Assembly: GCF_900112315.1 (NCBI RefSeq)
Contig: NZ_FOLL01000005.1
Coordinates: 62,001-126,000 of the forward strand
DNA: 64,000 bases
Reading direction: 5' to 3'
Source of the DNA: Parapedobacter composti
GTDB taxonomy: Bacteria; Bacteroidota; Bacteroidia; Sphingobacteriales; Sphingobacteriaceae
Below, in pieces: positions 52,660 through 61,096 of the stretch (position 1 is the first letter of the stretch; the number at the start of each line of letters is the position of its first letter). The notes under the pieces were generated by a model, which searched no databases, was not told where the DNA came from, and saw nothing but the letters and a program-made list of their open reading frames with translations. The position numbers and the translations under genes are program-made.

Positions 52660-53764
52660 CTGCAAAAGCCAGTTTACTTTTTCCAATATCATGTGACGTT
52701 GCCAGCGCGATACCCCGTTGGTCACGGTCATTCACCGCGCAGTAAAAATGGTAGACCACCCCGTCATGCTTCAGCACGAACGACTTGTGGGCAAATTTGC
52801 TGTCATAAGGTTCTGAGGGCGCTATCAGGTCGTCGCCGTGCCAGTCGGTCCAGTTCACCAAATCATAGGAGCAAGCAAACCTGTTAAATGCGCCGTCCTT
52901 ATTTTCCCAGAATGCGCCGAAGTAAAACATGACCCACACATTGTCTATCCGTTGAATTACGGCATCGCCCGTTATGCCTTTCGGATGATGCATCACGGGG
53001 TCTGCGCCGAATCGTTTCCAGTGTATCATGTCGTCAGACACGGCCATACCGATACGCTCATACCACCGGGTTTTGATATTGTTCTGTGCGGAGTCCCCAT
53101 TGGCATTGTAAAACATGACAAACGGATACCCCGTTGTTTCCGCCTTGTCCCAGATTACGGAACTCTTAAATAACTTCCGGTTTTCCCACCAGCGAACGTC
53201 CGGATCCTGCGCGGTCAACACCGGTTCCGTCAGGCGCATCCATTCATGCGGAACGGTCGGGTCACCCGCCGTGTAGGCAATACCAACGGACAGGTCACCT
53301 TGCTCATAACCGCGGTCCGGGCCGCCGAAGTACGACATCCAGTATTTCCCGTCGAAGCGCTTGAGCGCGTACGAGCCACCCCATTCCTCGTCTTGAAGGG
53401 CGATATATCCTGCTTTTTGGTTAGCATCCCATCCGGTGCTATCAGAAAACGACAGGAGGTTGCCCAGGTCTTGCCAGTGGAGCAGGTCCGTACTTTCAGC
53501 CAATACCGTTTCGTACCCCCGGCCATCAAATACGAGATAAGTCATATACCATTTTCCTCCAGCGCGGAAAATACTCGGGCAGTCCATTTTTTTGGAATCA
53601 TCAGCAGCTACCTTTATCAAGCCATATTTATAAGGTGTTTTTACCGTTTCATAAATCGCCTCCATGGTGGCCTGCGGTACTTGCACCGGCTGTGTCCGGC
53701 TTGCGCAGCAACAACAGGATAAGCCCAGTATCGCGGCCGGTAGATTACGAACGAAGTTCTTCAT
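52646..53764 (-). CDS. GH43-like five-bladed beta-propeller glycosidase, lipoprotein
   Basis: The 372-residue protein begins MKNFVRNLPAAILGLSCCCC, a lipoprotein signal with four consecutive cysteines, so the exact acylated residue is ambiguous. The rest is a five-bladed propeller of the GH43/GH32 type: DCPSIFRAGGKWYMTYLVFD, VLAESTDLLHWQDLGNLLSF, YALKRFDGKYWMSYFGGPDR, SVIWDKAETTGYPFVMFYNA and NVWVMFYFGAFWENKDGAFN. The aspartate in KKMDCPSIF is a candidate catalytic base. The group is often seen beside GH2 genes, and its specificity is not known. It overlaps GH78 by four bases upstream and GH2 by 14 downstream. Confidence 0.72.
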   Translation of the reverse strand: MKNFVRNLPAAILGLSCCCCASRTQPVQVPQATMEAIYETVKTPYKYGLIKVAADDSKKMDCPSIFRAGGKWYMTYLVFDGRGYETVLAESTDLLHWQDLGNLLSFSDSTGWDANQKAGYIALQDEEWGGSYALKRFDGKYWMSYFGGPDRGYEQGDLSVGIAYTAGDPTVPHEWMRLTEPVLTAQDPDVRWWENRKLFKSSVIWDKAETTGYPFVMFYNANGDSAQNNIKTRWYERIGMAVSDDMIHWKRFGADPVMHHPKGITGDAVIQRIDNVWVMFYFGAFWENKDGAFNRFACSYDLVNWTDWHGDDLIAPSEPYDSKFAHKSFVLKHDGVVYHFYCAVNDRDQRGIALATSHDIGKSKLAFADDEL

Positions 53765-56538
53765 GGTTTATCGTTTTTCAGTTCAAACAAGTAAGTGCCG
53801 GAGCCCACAGAAACCAGGTGCCGACCATCGGCGTACCCACGGTAGTCCAGGCCAGCTGCTTGCAAAGCCTGGCCTTCCTCGGTAAGCACACCCGTTTCCG
53901 GTCCAGGAATGCTAATCAGTCCGGTCGAGTTAGGCGGAACAACCACCTCCAGCCGGAAATACCCCGGTTGGCGGTGCCAGGCCGAACGGACTTCCCCATA
54001 GGGCGACATGAACGCCGCTTCGGCGTGCTGCATATCCCCTACCGGCTGCGGATGGATGACGAGGTGCTTATACGCCACAGATCCCTCCGCCTGCCGGATA
54101 CCCGCCAGTCCGCTGTAAAGCCACTCCATCAGGTGTCCGAGCATTAGGTGATTATTGGACACGTTAGGTAGCGCCGCCCACGACTCGGTCAGCGCCGTTG
54201 CCCCTTTGGCCAGCTGGTAACCGTAACCGGGAACATCATCCCGGTTGTTCATCGCATAAATTACGTCGGCATAGCCTTCGTCTTCCAGCACCCGCAATAG
54301 GTAACGGTGACCGATATCACCTGCCGTAAGCCGGTAATTGTTCCGCCGGATATCGGACACGAGTTGGTCAATTACCGCTGCCCGGTGCTGACGGGGCACC
54401 AAATCCATATACAAAGCCATCGCCTGCGCAGTCTGGCTTCCGGTGGCGTACTGATGTGCCCCGGCATCGAAAAACCGCTTGTTGAAGGCCACCTTCACGG
54501 AATCAGCCTGCAGGGCATAGCCACGCGCGGCGGCGGTATCGCCAAGCATTAAGGCTACCTTCCGGATGATAGTGAGATCATAATAATAGATTGCCGTAGC
54601 GGTAACCCCCGCCGGAGTGAGCTGTGATACCCCCGGCGAATGGGGTCCCAAATCATACCAGTCGCCAAGCCCGTGCGTTAGGATATGCCCGTCCGCCCTG
54701 CCTTGCAGGTAAGCCAGATACCGTTTCATCATCGGGTAAGCCCGATGGAGAACTGCCTCATCGCCATACCAACGATAGAGATACCAGGGTACGATGACGC
54801 TGCTGCTGCCCCATTCCGGCGAGTCGCGGAACATATCGCCGCCCCACGTGAAGTTGACATATTCTGGCGCTATTTCCGGAACCAGGCCGTTATCCAGTTG
54901 TGAATGCATCATATCGGTTACCGTCTTGCGCACGAGATTTGAAAAGTCGTAGCGATACTGAATCGCCGTTCCCATCAAATGAACCTGCTCCAGCCATCCC
55001 AGCTTCTCCCGATGCGGGCAGTCGGTGAGCACGCTGGCCATATTGCTGCGAATCGCCCAGTCTATCAAGGCATGGACTCGGTTAAATAACGTATCCGAAC
55101 AAGAAAAGTGGCCGACTTCCGGTGCTGCGTTGCGGGTATGCAGGCTTATCAGCCGGACGACCGTCGGGCGATCAGCTGGATTGCCCTGCCCGTCTGGCAC
55201 ACCGCCGCGGACTTCCAGGTACCGGAATCCATAATAAGTAAACCGCGGCCGCCATACTTCTGTACCGTTACCGTCCAGTACATATTCGAAATAATAAGGC
55301 CCTCCGGTCGCTTTCTGGGTTACACGGCCGTCAGCATCCACCAACTCTCCGGGATACACCCGTACGGTATCCCCGGCTTTGCCGCGCACTGCCAGTTCGA
55401 TGATTCCGGAGGCGTTCTGTCCTAAGTCATACACCCAGTACCCGTCACCGGCCTGCCGTACCGACCGGGGTTTAAACCGGTCAAATACCTTCAGTGGTTC
55501 GGCCAACTGGGGGTTCAGTGCCGGGGGACCGCTGACGCCCAGTACTGGCTGCCAATGGCTGTCATCAAAACCCGGCTGATTCCATCCAGCCTCTGCCAGC
55601 CGCGCATCGTAGTCTTCTCCACCGTAGAGGCTGGAAAATGTAATTGGACCCGCAGCCGTCTTCCAAGTAGAATCGCTCACCACGGAAACGCGCCGGCCGT
55701 CAGCGTATTCCAATATGAGGTTGCACATCATCTTTGGATAACCATAGGCCACTTTATGCTTCCGGAAGCGGCCCTTCACCGGCGGGATAAAATAAAAACC
55801 GTTACCCAGCATCACGCCAATTGCATTTTCGCCTTGCCGCAGTTGCGGGGTTACGTCAAAGGCCACATACAGCGCTTCCTTGTCGTATTTGGCCCAACCG
55901 GCATCCAGAAAATGGTCACTCACAGGCGCTCCATTGATAAACGCTTCAAAATGCCCTAAACCGCTGATAAACAGATTCGCCCGTACGATTTCACCGTCTA
56001 CAACGAAAGGCTTCCGGAATAAGGGCAGTCGATTGTTTCCGAACCAGGTATCTTTTTTCGTGCTTTCGGGGAGCGCGTCTACCTTATCGGCATCCAGTTC
56101 TTCTAGCGCAATCCATGCCGCGCCATGCCAGTCGGCACCCGAAAACAATCCGGTCTGGAACGAAGCCATCCCGCTCCAAAGCGGCCGGTCCCCGAGGTTA
56201 GTCCACACCCCCACCCGCCATTGGTAATGGCTTGCCGCGGTTAACGGGCGCCCGTCATACGCCACATGTATGGACTGGCCAGACGGCACCCTCCCGGAGT
56301 CCCAAAGGGTATCACGGCCGTTGGTCACCAGCACACGGTAAGCGGTCTGTTCCACGTTCCGCACATCGGTTTCCAATTGCCAGCTGAAATAAGGGCGTGC
56401 GTTTACATTCAACGGATCAGGTTTATCCAACACGCGCAAGCGGTGAACACGCAGCGGTTCCGCCGCATCGCAAGGGCTGGTAAGCAGGCCAGCAAGCATG
56501 CCCACGAAAAAGAATAACCGGCTTTCATCGAATTTCAT
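53761..56538 (-). CDS. GH78 alpha-L-rhamnosidase
   Basis: The start at 56538 (MKFDESRLFFFVGMLAGLLT) gives a signal peptide cut near CDAAE; the upstream frame overlaps the promoter region. The 925-residue protein has the GH78 layout: an Ig-like domain (VHRLRVLDKPDPLNVNARPY), the rhamnosidase N-terminal sandwich (ANLFISGLGHFEAFINGAPV), a concanavalin-like domain and the alpha/alpha-barrel. The catalytic-region motif TDCPHREKLGWLEQVHLMGT lies near residue 506. It releases terminal alpha-L-rhamnose in the periplasm. It is the first gene of the 48 kb minus-strand run, divergent from the IclR regulator, and overlaps the next gene by four bases. Confidence 0.93.
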   Translation of the reverse strand: MKFDESRLFFFVGMLAGLLTSPCDAAEPLRVHRLRVLDKPDPLNVNARPYFSWQLETDVRNVEQTAYRVLVTNGRDTLWDSGRVPSGQSIHVAYDGRPLTAASHYQWRVGVWTNLGDRPLWSGMASFQTGLFSGADWHGAAWIALEELDADKVDALPESTKKDTWFGNNRLPLFRKPFVVDGEIVRANLFISGLGHFEAFINGAPVSDHFLDAGWAKYDKEALYVAFDVTPQLRQGENAIGVMLGNGFYFIPPVKGRFRKHKVAYGYPKMMCNLILEYADGRRVSVVSDSTWKTAAGPITFSSLYGGEDYDARLAEAGWNQPGFDDSHWQPVLGVSGPPALNPQLAEPLKVFDRFKPRSVRQAGDGYWVYDLGQNASGIIELAVRGKAGDTVRVYPGELVDADGRVTQKATGGPYYFEYVLDGNGTEVWRPRFTYYGFRYLEVRGGVPDGQGNPADRPTVVRLISLHTRNAAPEVGHFSCSDTLFNRVHALIDWAIRSNMASVLTDCPHREKLGWLEQVHLMGTAIQYRYDFSNLVRKTVTDMMHSQLDNGLVPEIAPEYVNFTWGGDMFRDSPEWGSSSVIVPWYLYRWYGDEAVLHRAYPMMKRYLAYLQGRADGHILTHGLGDWYDLGPHSPGVSQLTPAGVTATAIYYYDLTIIRKVALMLGDTAAARGYALQADSVKVAFNKRFFDAGAHQYATGSQTAQAMALYMDLVPRQHRAAVIDQLVSDIRRNNYRLTAGDIGHRYLLRVLEDEGYADVIYAMNNRDDVPGYGYQLAKGATALTESWAALPNVSNNHLMLGHLMEWLYSGLAGIRQAEGSVAYKHLVIHPQPVGDMQHAEAAFMSPYGEVRSAWHRQPGYFRLEVVVPPNSTGLISIPGPETGVLTEEGQALQAAGLDYRGYADGRHLVSVGSGTYLFELKNDKP

Positions 56539-56598
56539 CATAATTGGTTTAATACCCCTTCTCCTCACCCGGACGATTTGAAATCGGTAATAATAATT

Positions 56599-56606
56599 CA
56601 AATATA
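56599..56606 (-). promoter_or_regulatory. Candidate -7 element for the pectin locus run
   Basis: The minus strand reads TATATTTG, matching TAnnTTTG, about 60 bases before the GH78 start at 56538. The -33 position is A/T-rich without a clear TTTG. It lies about 65 bases from the iclR -7 element, so one bound regulator could affect both promoters. Confidence 0.5.
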
Positions 56607-56648
56607 AATGTAATTTTTACTTATGAAAAATAAATTGAAAATTTTCTA

Positions 56649-56678
56649 TTTGTTACATGACAACAAAGCTTATGTTTG
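56649..56678 (+). promoter_or_regulatory. Candidate promoter of the IclR-family gene
   Basis: TTTG at 56649-56652 and TATGTTTG at 56671-56678 match the Bacteroidota -33 and -7 elements, with an 18-base spacer. The leader to the ATG at 56711 would be about 27 bases. Confidence 0.6.
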
Positions 56679-56710
56679 TAAGTGGATATCTCATATAATT
56701 GGCGTTGAAT

Positions 56711-57490
56711 ATGCTTCCTGAAAACAAATACAAAGCACCGGCCCTGGAAAAGGGGCTGGATATCCTTGAATTTCTGGCCAAACAGTCGACCCCGCAATCT
56801 CAGACCGAAATTGCAGCAGGAGTGAATAAAACTCCGAATGAGATATATCGGATGCTGGTTAACCTGGAACTACGAGGGTATGTCACTCGCGACCCGTTAT
56901 CAAGCAAGTACGGCCTGTCATTGAAACTGTACTACCTCTCTCATCGGCACTCCGTTGTTGAAGAGCTTCGATCGGCCGCCTTGCTCCCCATGCGCAAATT
57001 CGCCAACACTTACAAAGAGTCTTGCCATTTAAGCATTCTTTACGACAATCAGGTCATGGTAATTGCCAGCATAAAAAGCCCCGCCCCCATTGCACTGCTT
57101 GTTGAGGAGGGTAATCTCTACTCGGTTTCCAAGACGGCCTCCGGCAGGCTTTTGTTAAGCTGCCTGGAAGATAACGTCAGGGAAGCCGTGCTGGAACATG
57201 ACCCTTATTACCTGCAGTTGTCAAAGAAAAACAAACAACAATTCGTCAAAGAACTTACAGCCATTAGCAAACAGGGCCCGTACAAAATGGAAAGCGCTTA
57301 TGCTAGGGGCATCATTGATATTTCCGTGCCTATCGGCACCAGCTTATCCGGTACGATAGCATGCTTAACCGTATCGCGCCTGGTAGTTTATAACGAAAAC
57401 ACACCGGCGGTGAACGACGGCATTGTCGATGGCTTAACGCATTGCATCCAGGAGATACATGGTCAGCTCGGATTACGTGCCGCTATTTAA
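56711..57490 (+). CDS. IclR-family transcriptional regulator
   Basis: The 259-residue protein begins MLPENKYKAPALEKGLDILE, an IclR opening; a TTG four codons upstream is less likely. A winged helix-turn-helix occupies about 8-72 (STPQSQTEIAAGVNKTPNEI, YRMLVNLELRGYVTRD). The effector domain follows to the end, with CHLSILYDNQVMVIASIKSP, VSKTASGRLLLSCLEDNVRE and AYARGIIDISVPIGTSLSG lining the ligand pocket. It should bind DNA as a dimer or tetramer and respond to a small organic acid or sugar acid. It is the only regulator among the pectin genes: it is divergent from the 48 kb run, and its end overlaps the GH28 gene tail-to-tail by eight bases. The pectin regulator KdgR of Dickeya is in the same family. 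Confidence 0.93.
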   Translation: MLPENKYKAPALEKGLDILEFLAKQSTPQSQTEIAAGVNKTPNEIYRMLVNLELRGYVTRDPLSSKYGLSLKLYYLSHRHSVVEELRSAALLPMRKFANTYKESCHLSILYDNQVMVIASIKSPAPIALLVEEGNLYSVSKTASGRLLLSCLEDNVREAVLEHDPYYLQLSKKNKQQFVKELTAISKQGPYKMESAYARGIIDISVPIGTSLSGTIACLTVSRLVVYNENTPAVNDGIVDGLTHCIQEIHGQLGLRAAI

Positions 57491-59021
57491 TCCGGATGCC
57501 ATCGGAATTTCCGGTTGACACCACCGCAGGCCTCATCATGGAGCCTGTTACGACCCTTTCTATGCCGATATTCCGACAGCTATATAAGTTGACTGTCGAA
57601 TCCTTACCGGCAAAATGGATACCCGACAGCTGAATGTCCACCGCATGCTTCAACCGCACGAAGCGATCACTGGCCACCCGGCAGGCGGTTATGGAAACGC
57701 CGGTCAGCGGCGATTCAGGGATGCCGTCCACTTTCATGAAATCTGCGGCAGACTCCACGATGACGTGTCTGACTGTGATGTCGCTGAACCGGGGTGTAAG
57801 CGGCGTCACTGGCAACGGCGTATCCGAGGCTAATTCGCCTACATGGAGTGCGCTGCCTAACATGTCCCATCGCAATGCGGTTTGTTCCACGTTCATCCTA
57901 ATCCGTTCGTAGTAGAGGCTTTCGCCGCCGCCGCCACGCGGTCGCCGCGTCTTGAACCGGATGCCGATACCGGCGCCTTCAAACACGCAGTCGTGCACAT
58001 ACAGGTTGCGCACCATGCCCGCCGTCTCACTCCCAACCGTCACGCCGCCATGCCCCTGGTGCATGAGACAGTGCCGTACCACGACATTCTCTGATGGGCG
58101 GTTTACCCGCTGCCCGTCGATACCCCTGCCCGCTTTTATGGCGATGCAGTCATCGCCCGCATTCAATGTGCAATATTCTATCAGCACGTTTTGTGACGAT
58201 TCAACATCGATGCCGTCACCGCGCGGTATTCCCACGGAATTAACTGTAATACCCCGTATCACTACGTCGTTGCAGTAGATCGGCACCACATTCCAGAATG
58301 CCGACTGTTCCAGCGTAATGCCCTCGATATAAACCTGTCGACATCCTATAGGCGATATCATTGCCGGTGGAAAAATGGTACCTCCGCCGTCCCCCTCGTA
58401 AACCCGCTGGTCCACCGGTTTATCCAGCGGAACGACCCGCTCGATGACATCGTGCGTCATGGTCTGCTGCCGTACGGTGCCCGGCCCCGGGCCCACCAGC
58501 TTACCGGTGCCTGTAACGGCTATGTGCTGCTGTCCATGGGCGTAAATGCAAGCGCCGAGCGAGTACAGCTCAATCCCTTCGTTTCGGGTAAAGACAGCGG
58601 GGTGGTAGTCGCGCACATCAGCGCTGAATTGCAGTACTGATCCCTCTTCCAGATGAAGCTCGACATGGCTTTTCAGTATAATGCGCCCGGTTTTCCATAG
58701 TCCCTGAGGTATCACCACCCTGCCGCCTCCCCTGGCGTGTACGTCTTCTATGGCAGCCTGTATCGTTCCTGTGGCTAATTTTCCGGCAGGTATGTTTTCC
58801 GGATTAACGGTGACAACGTAATCAGGAAACTTCAGCGTGCTGAAGCGGGGCATGGCAAACGGTGCATTCACCGGCGCAATGGTATCCGGCAGGTTTGCAG
58901 CACCGACATTCGCCTTATGGGGTACAGCCGCCATCCATGCCGACTCCGGATCAGCGTGCGGTACGCAAGCGGTGCAGCACAGCAACAGGCCAGCAATCAA
59001 GATATTAATACGATCATCCAT
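57483..59021 (-). CDS. GH28 polygalacturonase-like glycoside hydrolase, lipoprotein
   Basis: The 512-residue protein has a lipoprotein signal (LLLCCTAC). The parallel beta-helix bears the GH28 catalytic motifs in order: GIPRGDGIDVESSQNVLIEY near 268, NAGDDCIAIKAGRG near 288 (the paired aspartates), MHQGHGGVTVGSETAG near 323 and IGIRFKTRRPRGG near 357. It hydrolyses alpha-galacturonide bonds, probably acting from the chain end as in other Bacteroidota exo-enzymes, in the periplasm. Its start overlaps the isomerase-like gene by eight bases, and its end overlaps the IclR gene by eight on the opposite strand. Confidence 0.93.
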   Translation of the reverse strand: MDDRINILIAGLLLCCTACVPHADPESAWMAAVPHKANVGAANLPDTIAPVNAPFAMPRFSTLKFPDYVVTVNPENIPAGKLATGTIQAAIEDVHARGGGRVVIPQGLWKTGRIILKSHVELHLEEGSVLQFSADVRDYHPAVFTRNEGIELYSLGACIYAHGQQHIAVTGTGKLVGPGPGTVRQQTMTHDVIERVVPLDKPVDQRVYEGDGGGTIFPPAMISPIGCRQVYIEGITLEQSAFWNVVPIYCNDVVIRGITVNSVGIPRGDGIDVESSQNVLIEYCTLNAGDDCIAIKAGRGIDGQRVNRPSENVVVRHCLMHQGHGGVTVGSETAGMVRNLYVHDCVFEGAGIGIRFKTRRPRGGGGESLYYERIRMNVEQTALRWDMLGSALHVGELASDTPLPVTPLTPRFSDITVRHVIVESAADFMKVDGIPESPLTGVSITACRVASDRFVRLKHAVDIQLSGIHFAGKDSTVNLYSCRNIGIERVVTGSMMRPAVVSTGNSDGIRIK

Positions 59022-59910
59022 CCTGAAAAATACGTTTCATATAGCGCGTGTTAGCGCCGTAATTCCCCTTCACATCACGTGGATTGTTGGCATCGCGCGA
59101 GCGTTCAATGACCAGCCAGCCCTTCCAGCCCATGCCGTCGAGCGTCCGTTTCACTGCAGGCATGTCCAGCCGGGTATTATGTTCCAGCCAAACGCCGTCT
59201 TCATCCGTACAATGGATATGGCAAATATTTCCGGCCCCCAGCGTGCGGAGTTCCTGATGGAGGTCCCGACCGCTTTTCAAGGCGTTCGAAAAGTTGAAGT
59301 AACTTTTGACATGGCTTGATCCGACATCAGCCAGGAAACGGCGTTCGCCTGCGGCGTCGTAGGCCGTTTCAATTCCAATAACCACTCCGGCCTGCTCCGC
59401 CATCCGGCCGATAATCTGCATCCGTTTCACCAGTGCCGGCCTCAGTTCGGGATTCCTGACCAAATCGCCCTGTACGCCGAACGGGAGGAACGCAACGTTT
59501 ACTCCCATGGCTAGCATTGTATCGATACAGTCGCCAGCCATCCGCTGATAGGTCGGCCTCGTGGCCAGCGACTGTGCGTAGAAGCCGGTCATCGCCAAGG
59601 AGCAGATTTCAATGCCCAGGGCGTTGGCCTTGTCCAGATAGGCCTGCCGTATTGCCGGGTCGGCCAGCTTGTTGTCAAATGTCTCGCGCTGCCCCAGTCC
59701 GCCCATATCCACCTCAACGCCGTCGGCTCCCAACTCGGCCGTCAAATCAAGCGCGCTGATTTTCTGCCTCTTCAGCAGCATGAGGTCAATGAGTCCAATT
59801 TTGTAGTCACCCGGCTGTCGCACCGATGCCTTGCCGACAAACGCCGATGGAGCGGCGGCGGCACCCAGTGCCGCTATCGTACTGTATCTCAGAAATTCTG
59901 CTCTGGTCAT
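59014..59910 (-). CDS. Sugar phosphate isomerase/epimerase-like TIM-barrel protein with export signal
   Basis: The 298-residue protein has a xylose-isomerase-like TIM barrel: YKIGLIDLMLLKRQKISALD, LGADGVEVDMGGLGQ, LGIEICSLAMTGFYAQSLAT, VVIGIETAYDAAGERRFLAD, NICHIHCTDEDGVWLEHNTR and WKGWLVIERSRDA. The Glu, Asp and His residues in these strands would bind a divalent metal. The N-terminus MTRAEFLRYSTIAALGAAAA resembles a Tat signal but has Arg-Ala in place of Arg-Arg, so export is plausible but not sure. The reaction could be isomerisation or epimerisation of a free sugar. The gene is 11 bases after the sialidase-like gene and overlaps GH28. Confidence 0.82.
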   Translation of the reverse strand: MTRAEFLRYSTIAALGAAAAPSAFVGKASVRQPGDYKIGLIDLMLLKRQKISALDLTAELGADGVEVDMGGLGQRETFDNKLADPAIRQAYLDKANALGIEICSLAMTGFYAQSLATRPTYQRMAGDCIDTMLAMGVNVAFLPFGVQGDLVRNPELRPALVKRMQIIGRMAEQAGVVIGIETAYDAAGERRFLADVGSSHVKSYFNFSNALKSGRDLHQELRTLGAGNICHIHCTDEDGVWLEHNTRLDMPAVKRTLDGMGWKGWLVIERSRDANNPRDVKGNYGANTRYMKRIFQDG

Positions 59911-59921
59911 GTTTATTTCCG

Positions 59922-61094
59922 TTACGTCCTGTTGCGTTCCTCGCCCGGCTCCGGCGCCGTGCCGTCGGTAGCGGGTTCTGGAGCGGAATATCCACCCCGC
60001 TTAGGCCATTTCCCATTGCGTATCGGCTTCAGCCGCCATTGCTTCGGGTCTATCACCACATGCTTGATACGTTCGCGCCGCCAGGTATAGACCACGTGCA
60101 ACAGGCCATCGCTCGCCTGGATAACAGACGGATAGGAATACTGGCTAATGGGCGAATCCTCCAGAATCAATGCCGCGCGCCATCTTTTCCCGTCGCCAGA
60201 AACCGCGAGGTTCAACGGCGTGCGGGGCCCTTTGGCTAGGTCGCCGGGCGGTAGCACATGGTTGTACACCAACACATGCCGCCCATCCCGCATGGTTACG
60301 GCATCCGTACCCGAGTTATTGTTGGGCAAAGCCGACTTTTCAAGCGGGCTCCAGTGTTCGCCGTAATCGACCGACCAGGCCTGTACCAACGCCCGGTTAC
60401 GGCTTCTGGCAATCAACTGAAGCTTGCCGTTTCCATGGTCGAGGATACTGGGCTGTATGGCGTCCAGCGTGTCGGCACCGCGGTCGAGTGGGCCTACCTT
60501 CCTCCAGGTTGTCCCGCGGTCGGCCGAAACCTCCAGATGGATATGCCAGCCATTGCCTTCCGTGCTGCTTGGTGCCAGTAGGCTGCCGTTGGCCAGCAAT
60601 ACCGGCTTGTTCTTGACCGGACCGATATGGCCGTCGGGGAGTTTTCTCGCGGTGGACCACGTCCTGCCGCCGTCGGACGAGGTTTTCAGCATACCCCACC
60701 ACGCCGACGGCTTGGGCCCGACTTTGTAATACAGCTGCAGCTCACCGCCCGGCACCTGGTATAACACGGGGTTCCAGGTGGGTAGCCGGAGCGTGTCGTT
60801 GACAACACCGTCCGCCACGGATACCGGGGCTGTCCACCGTCCGTTTTCGTGCCGGCATACGTAAATTTCCACATCGGGATGCCGCTCACGCGTGCCCCCG
60901 AAAAATGCCACGACCATTCCCTGAGGCGTCTCCGCAATGGTGGCCGCATGGCAGGAAGGAAACGACGCCTGCTCATAAATAAATTCATCCACCAGGATAC
61001 CGCTCCGCCACGGGTTTGGTACCTGCGCCTGTAGGCCCGCTGCCGTGAAGTATACTGCAAGCAATGCCACTATCGTACGTTTCATTTTCATCAT
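59922..61094 (-). CDS. Sialidase-like six-bladed propeller glycosidase (BNR/Asp-box)
   Basis: The 390-residue protein has a signal peptide ending near AAGLQAQ (24). Asp-box repeats are visible: SSDGGRTWSTARKL near 140, SADRGTTWRKVGPL near 190, and SVDYGEHWSPLEKS near 240. Segments such as AFFGGTRERHPDVEIYVCRH, GPVKNKPVLLANGSLLAPSS and SQYSYPSVIQASDGLLHVVY match the neuraminidase-like family, COG4692 type. Classical sialidase specificity is unlikely in a pectin locus, because plants lack sialic acid; a related 2-keto-3-deoxy sugar such as Kdo in RG-II, or another uronate, is a possible target. The gene lies two bases behind GH78. Confidence 0.78.
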   Translation of the reverse strand: MMKMKRTIVALLAVYFTAAGLQAQVPNPWRSGILVDEFIYEQASFPSCHAATIAETPQGMVVAFFGGTRERHPDVEIYVCRHENGRWTAPVSVADGVVNDTLRLPTWNPVLYQVPGGELQLYYKVGPKPSAWWGMLKTSSDGGRTWSTARKLPDGHIGPVKNKPVLLANGSLLAPSSTEGNGWHIHLEVSADRGTTWRKVGPLDRGADTLDAIQPSILDHGNGKLQLIARSRNRALVQAWSVDYGEHWSPLEKSALPNNNSGTDAVTMRDGRHVLVYNHVLPPGDLAKGPRTPLNLAVSGDGKRWRAALILEDSPISQYSYPSVIQASDGLLHVVYTWRRERIKHVVIDPKQWRLKPIRNGKWPKRGGYSAPEPATDGTAPEPGEERNRT

Positions 61095-61096
61095 CG

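Noticed and set aside
56599..56640. Imperfect inverted repeat (TTCAA...TTGAA) between the GH78 and iclR promoters as an IclR operator
   Set aside because: The region is extremely A/T-rich, the arms match poorly beyond five bases, and no second copy was found to support it.
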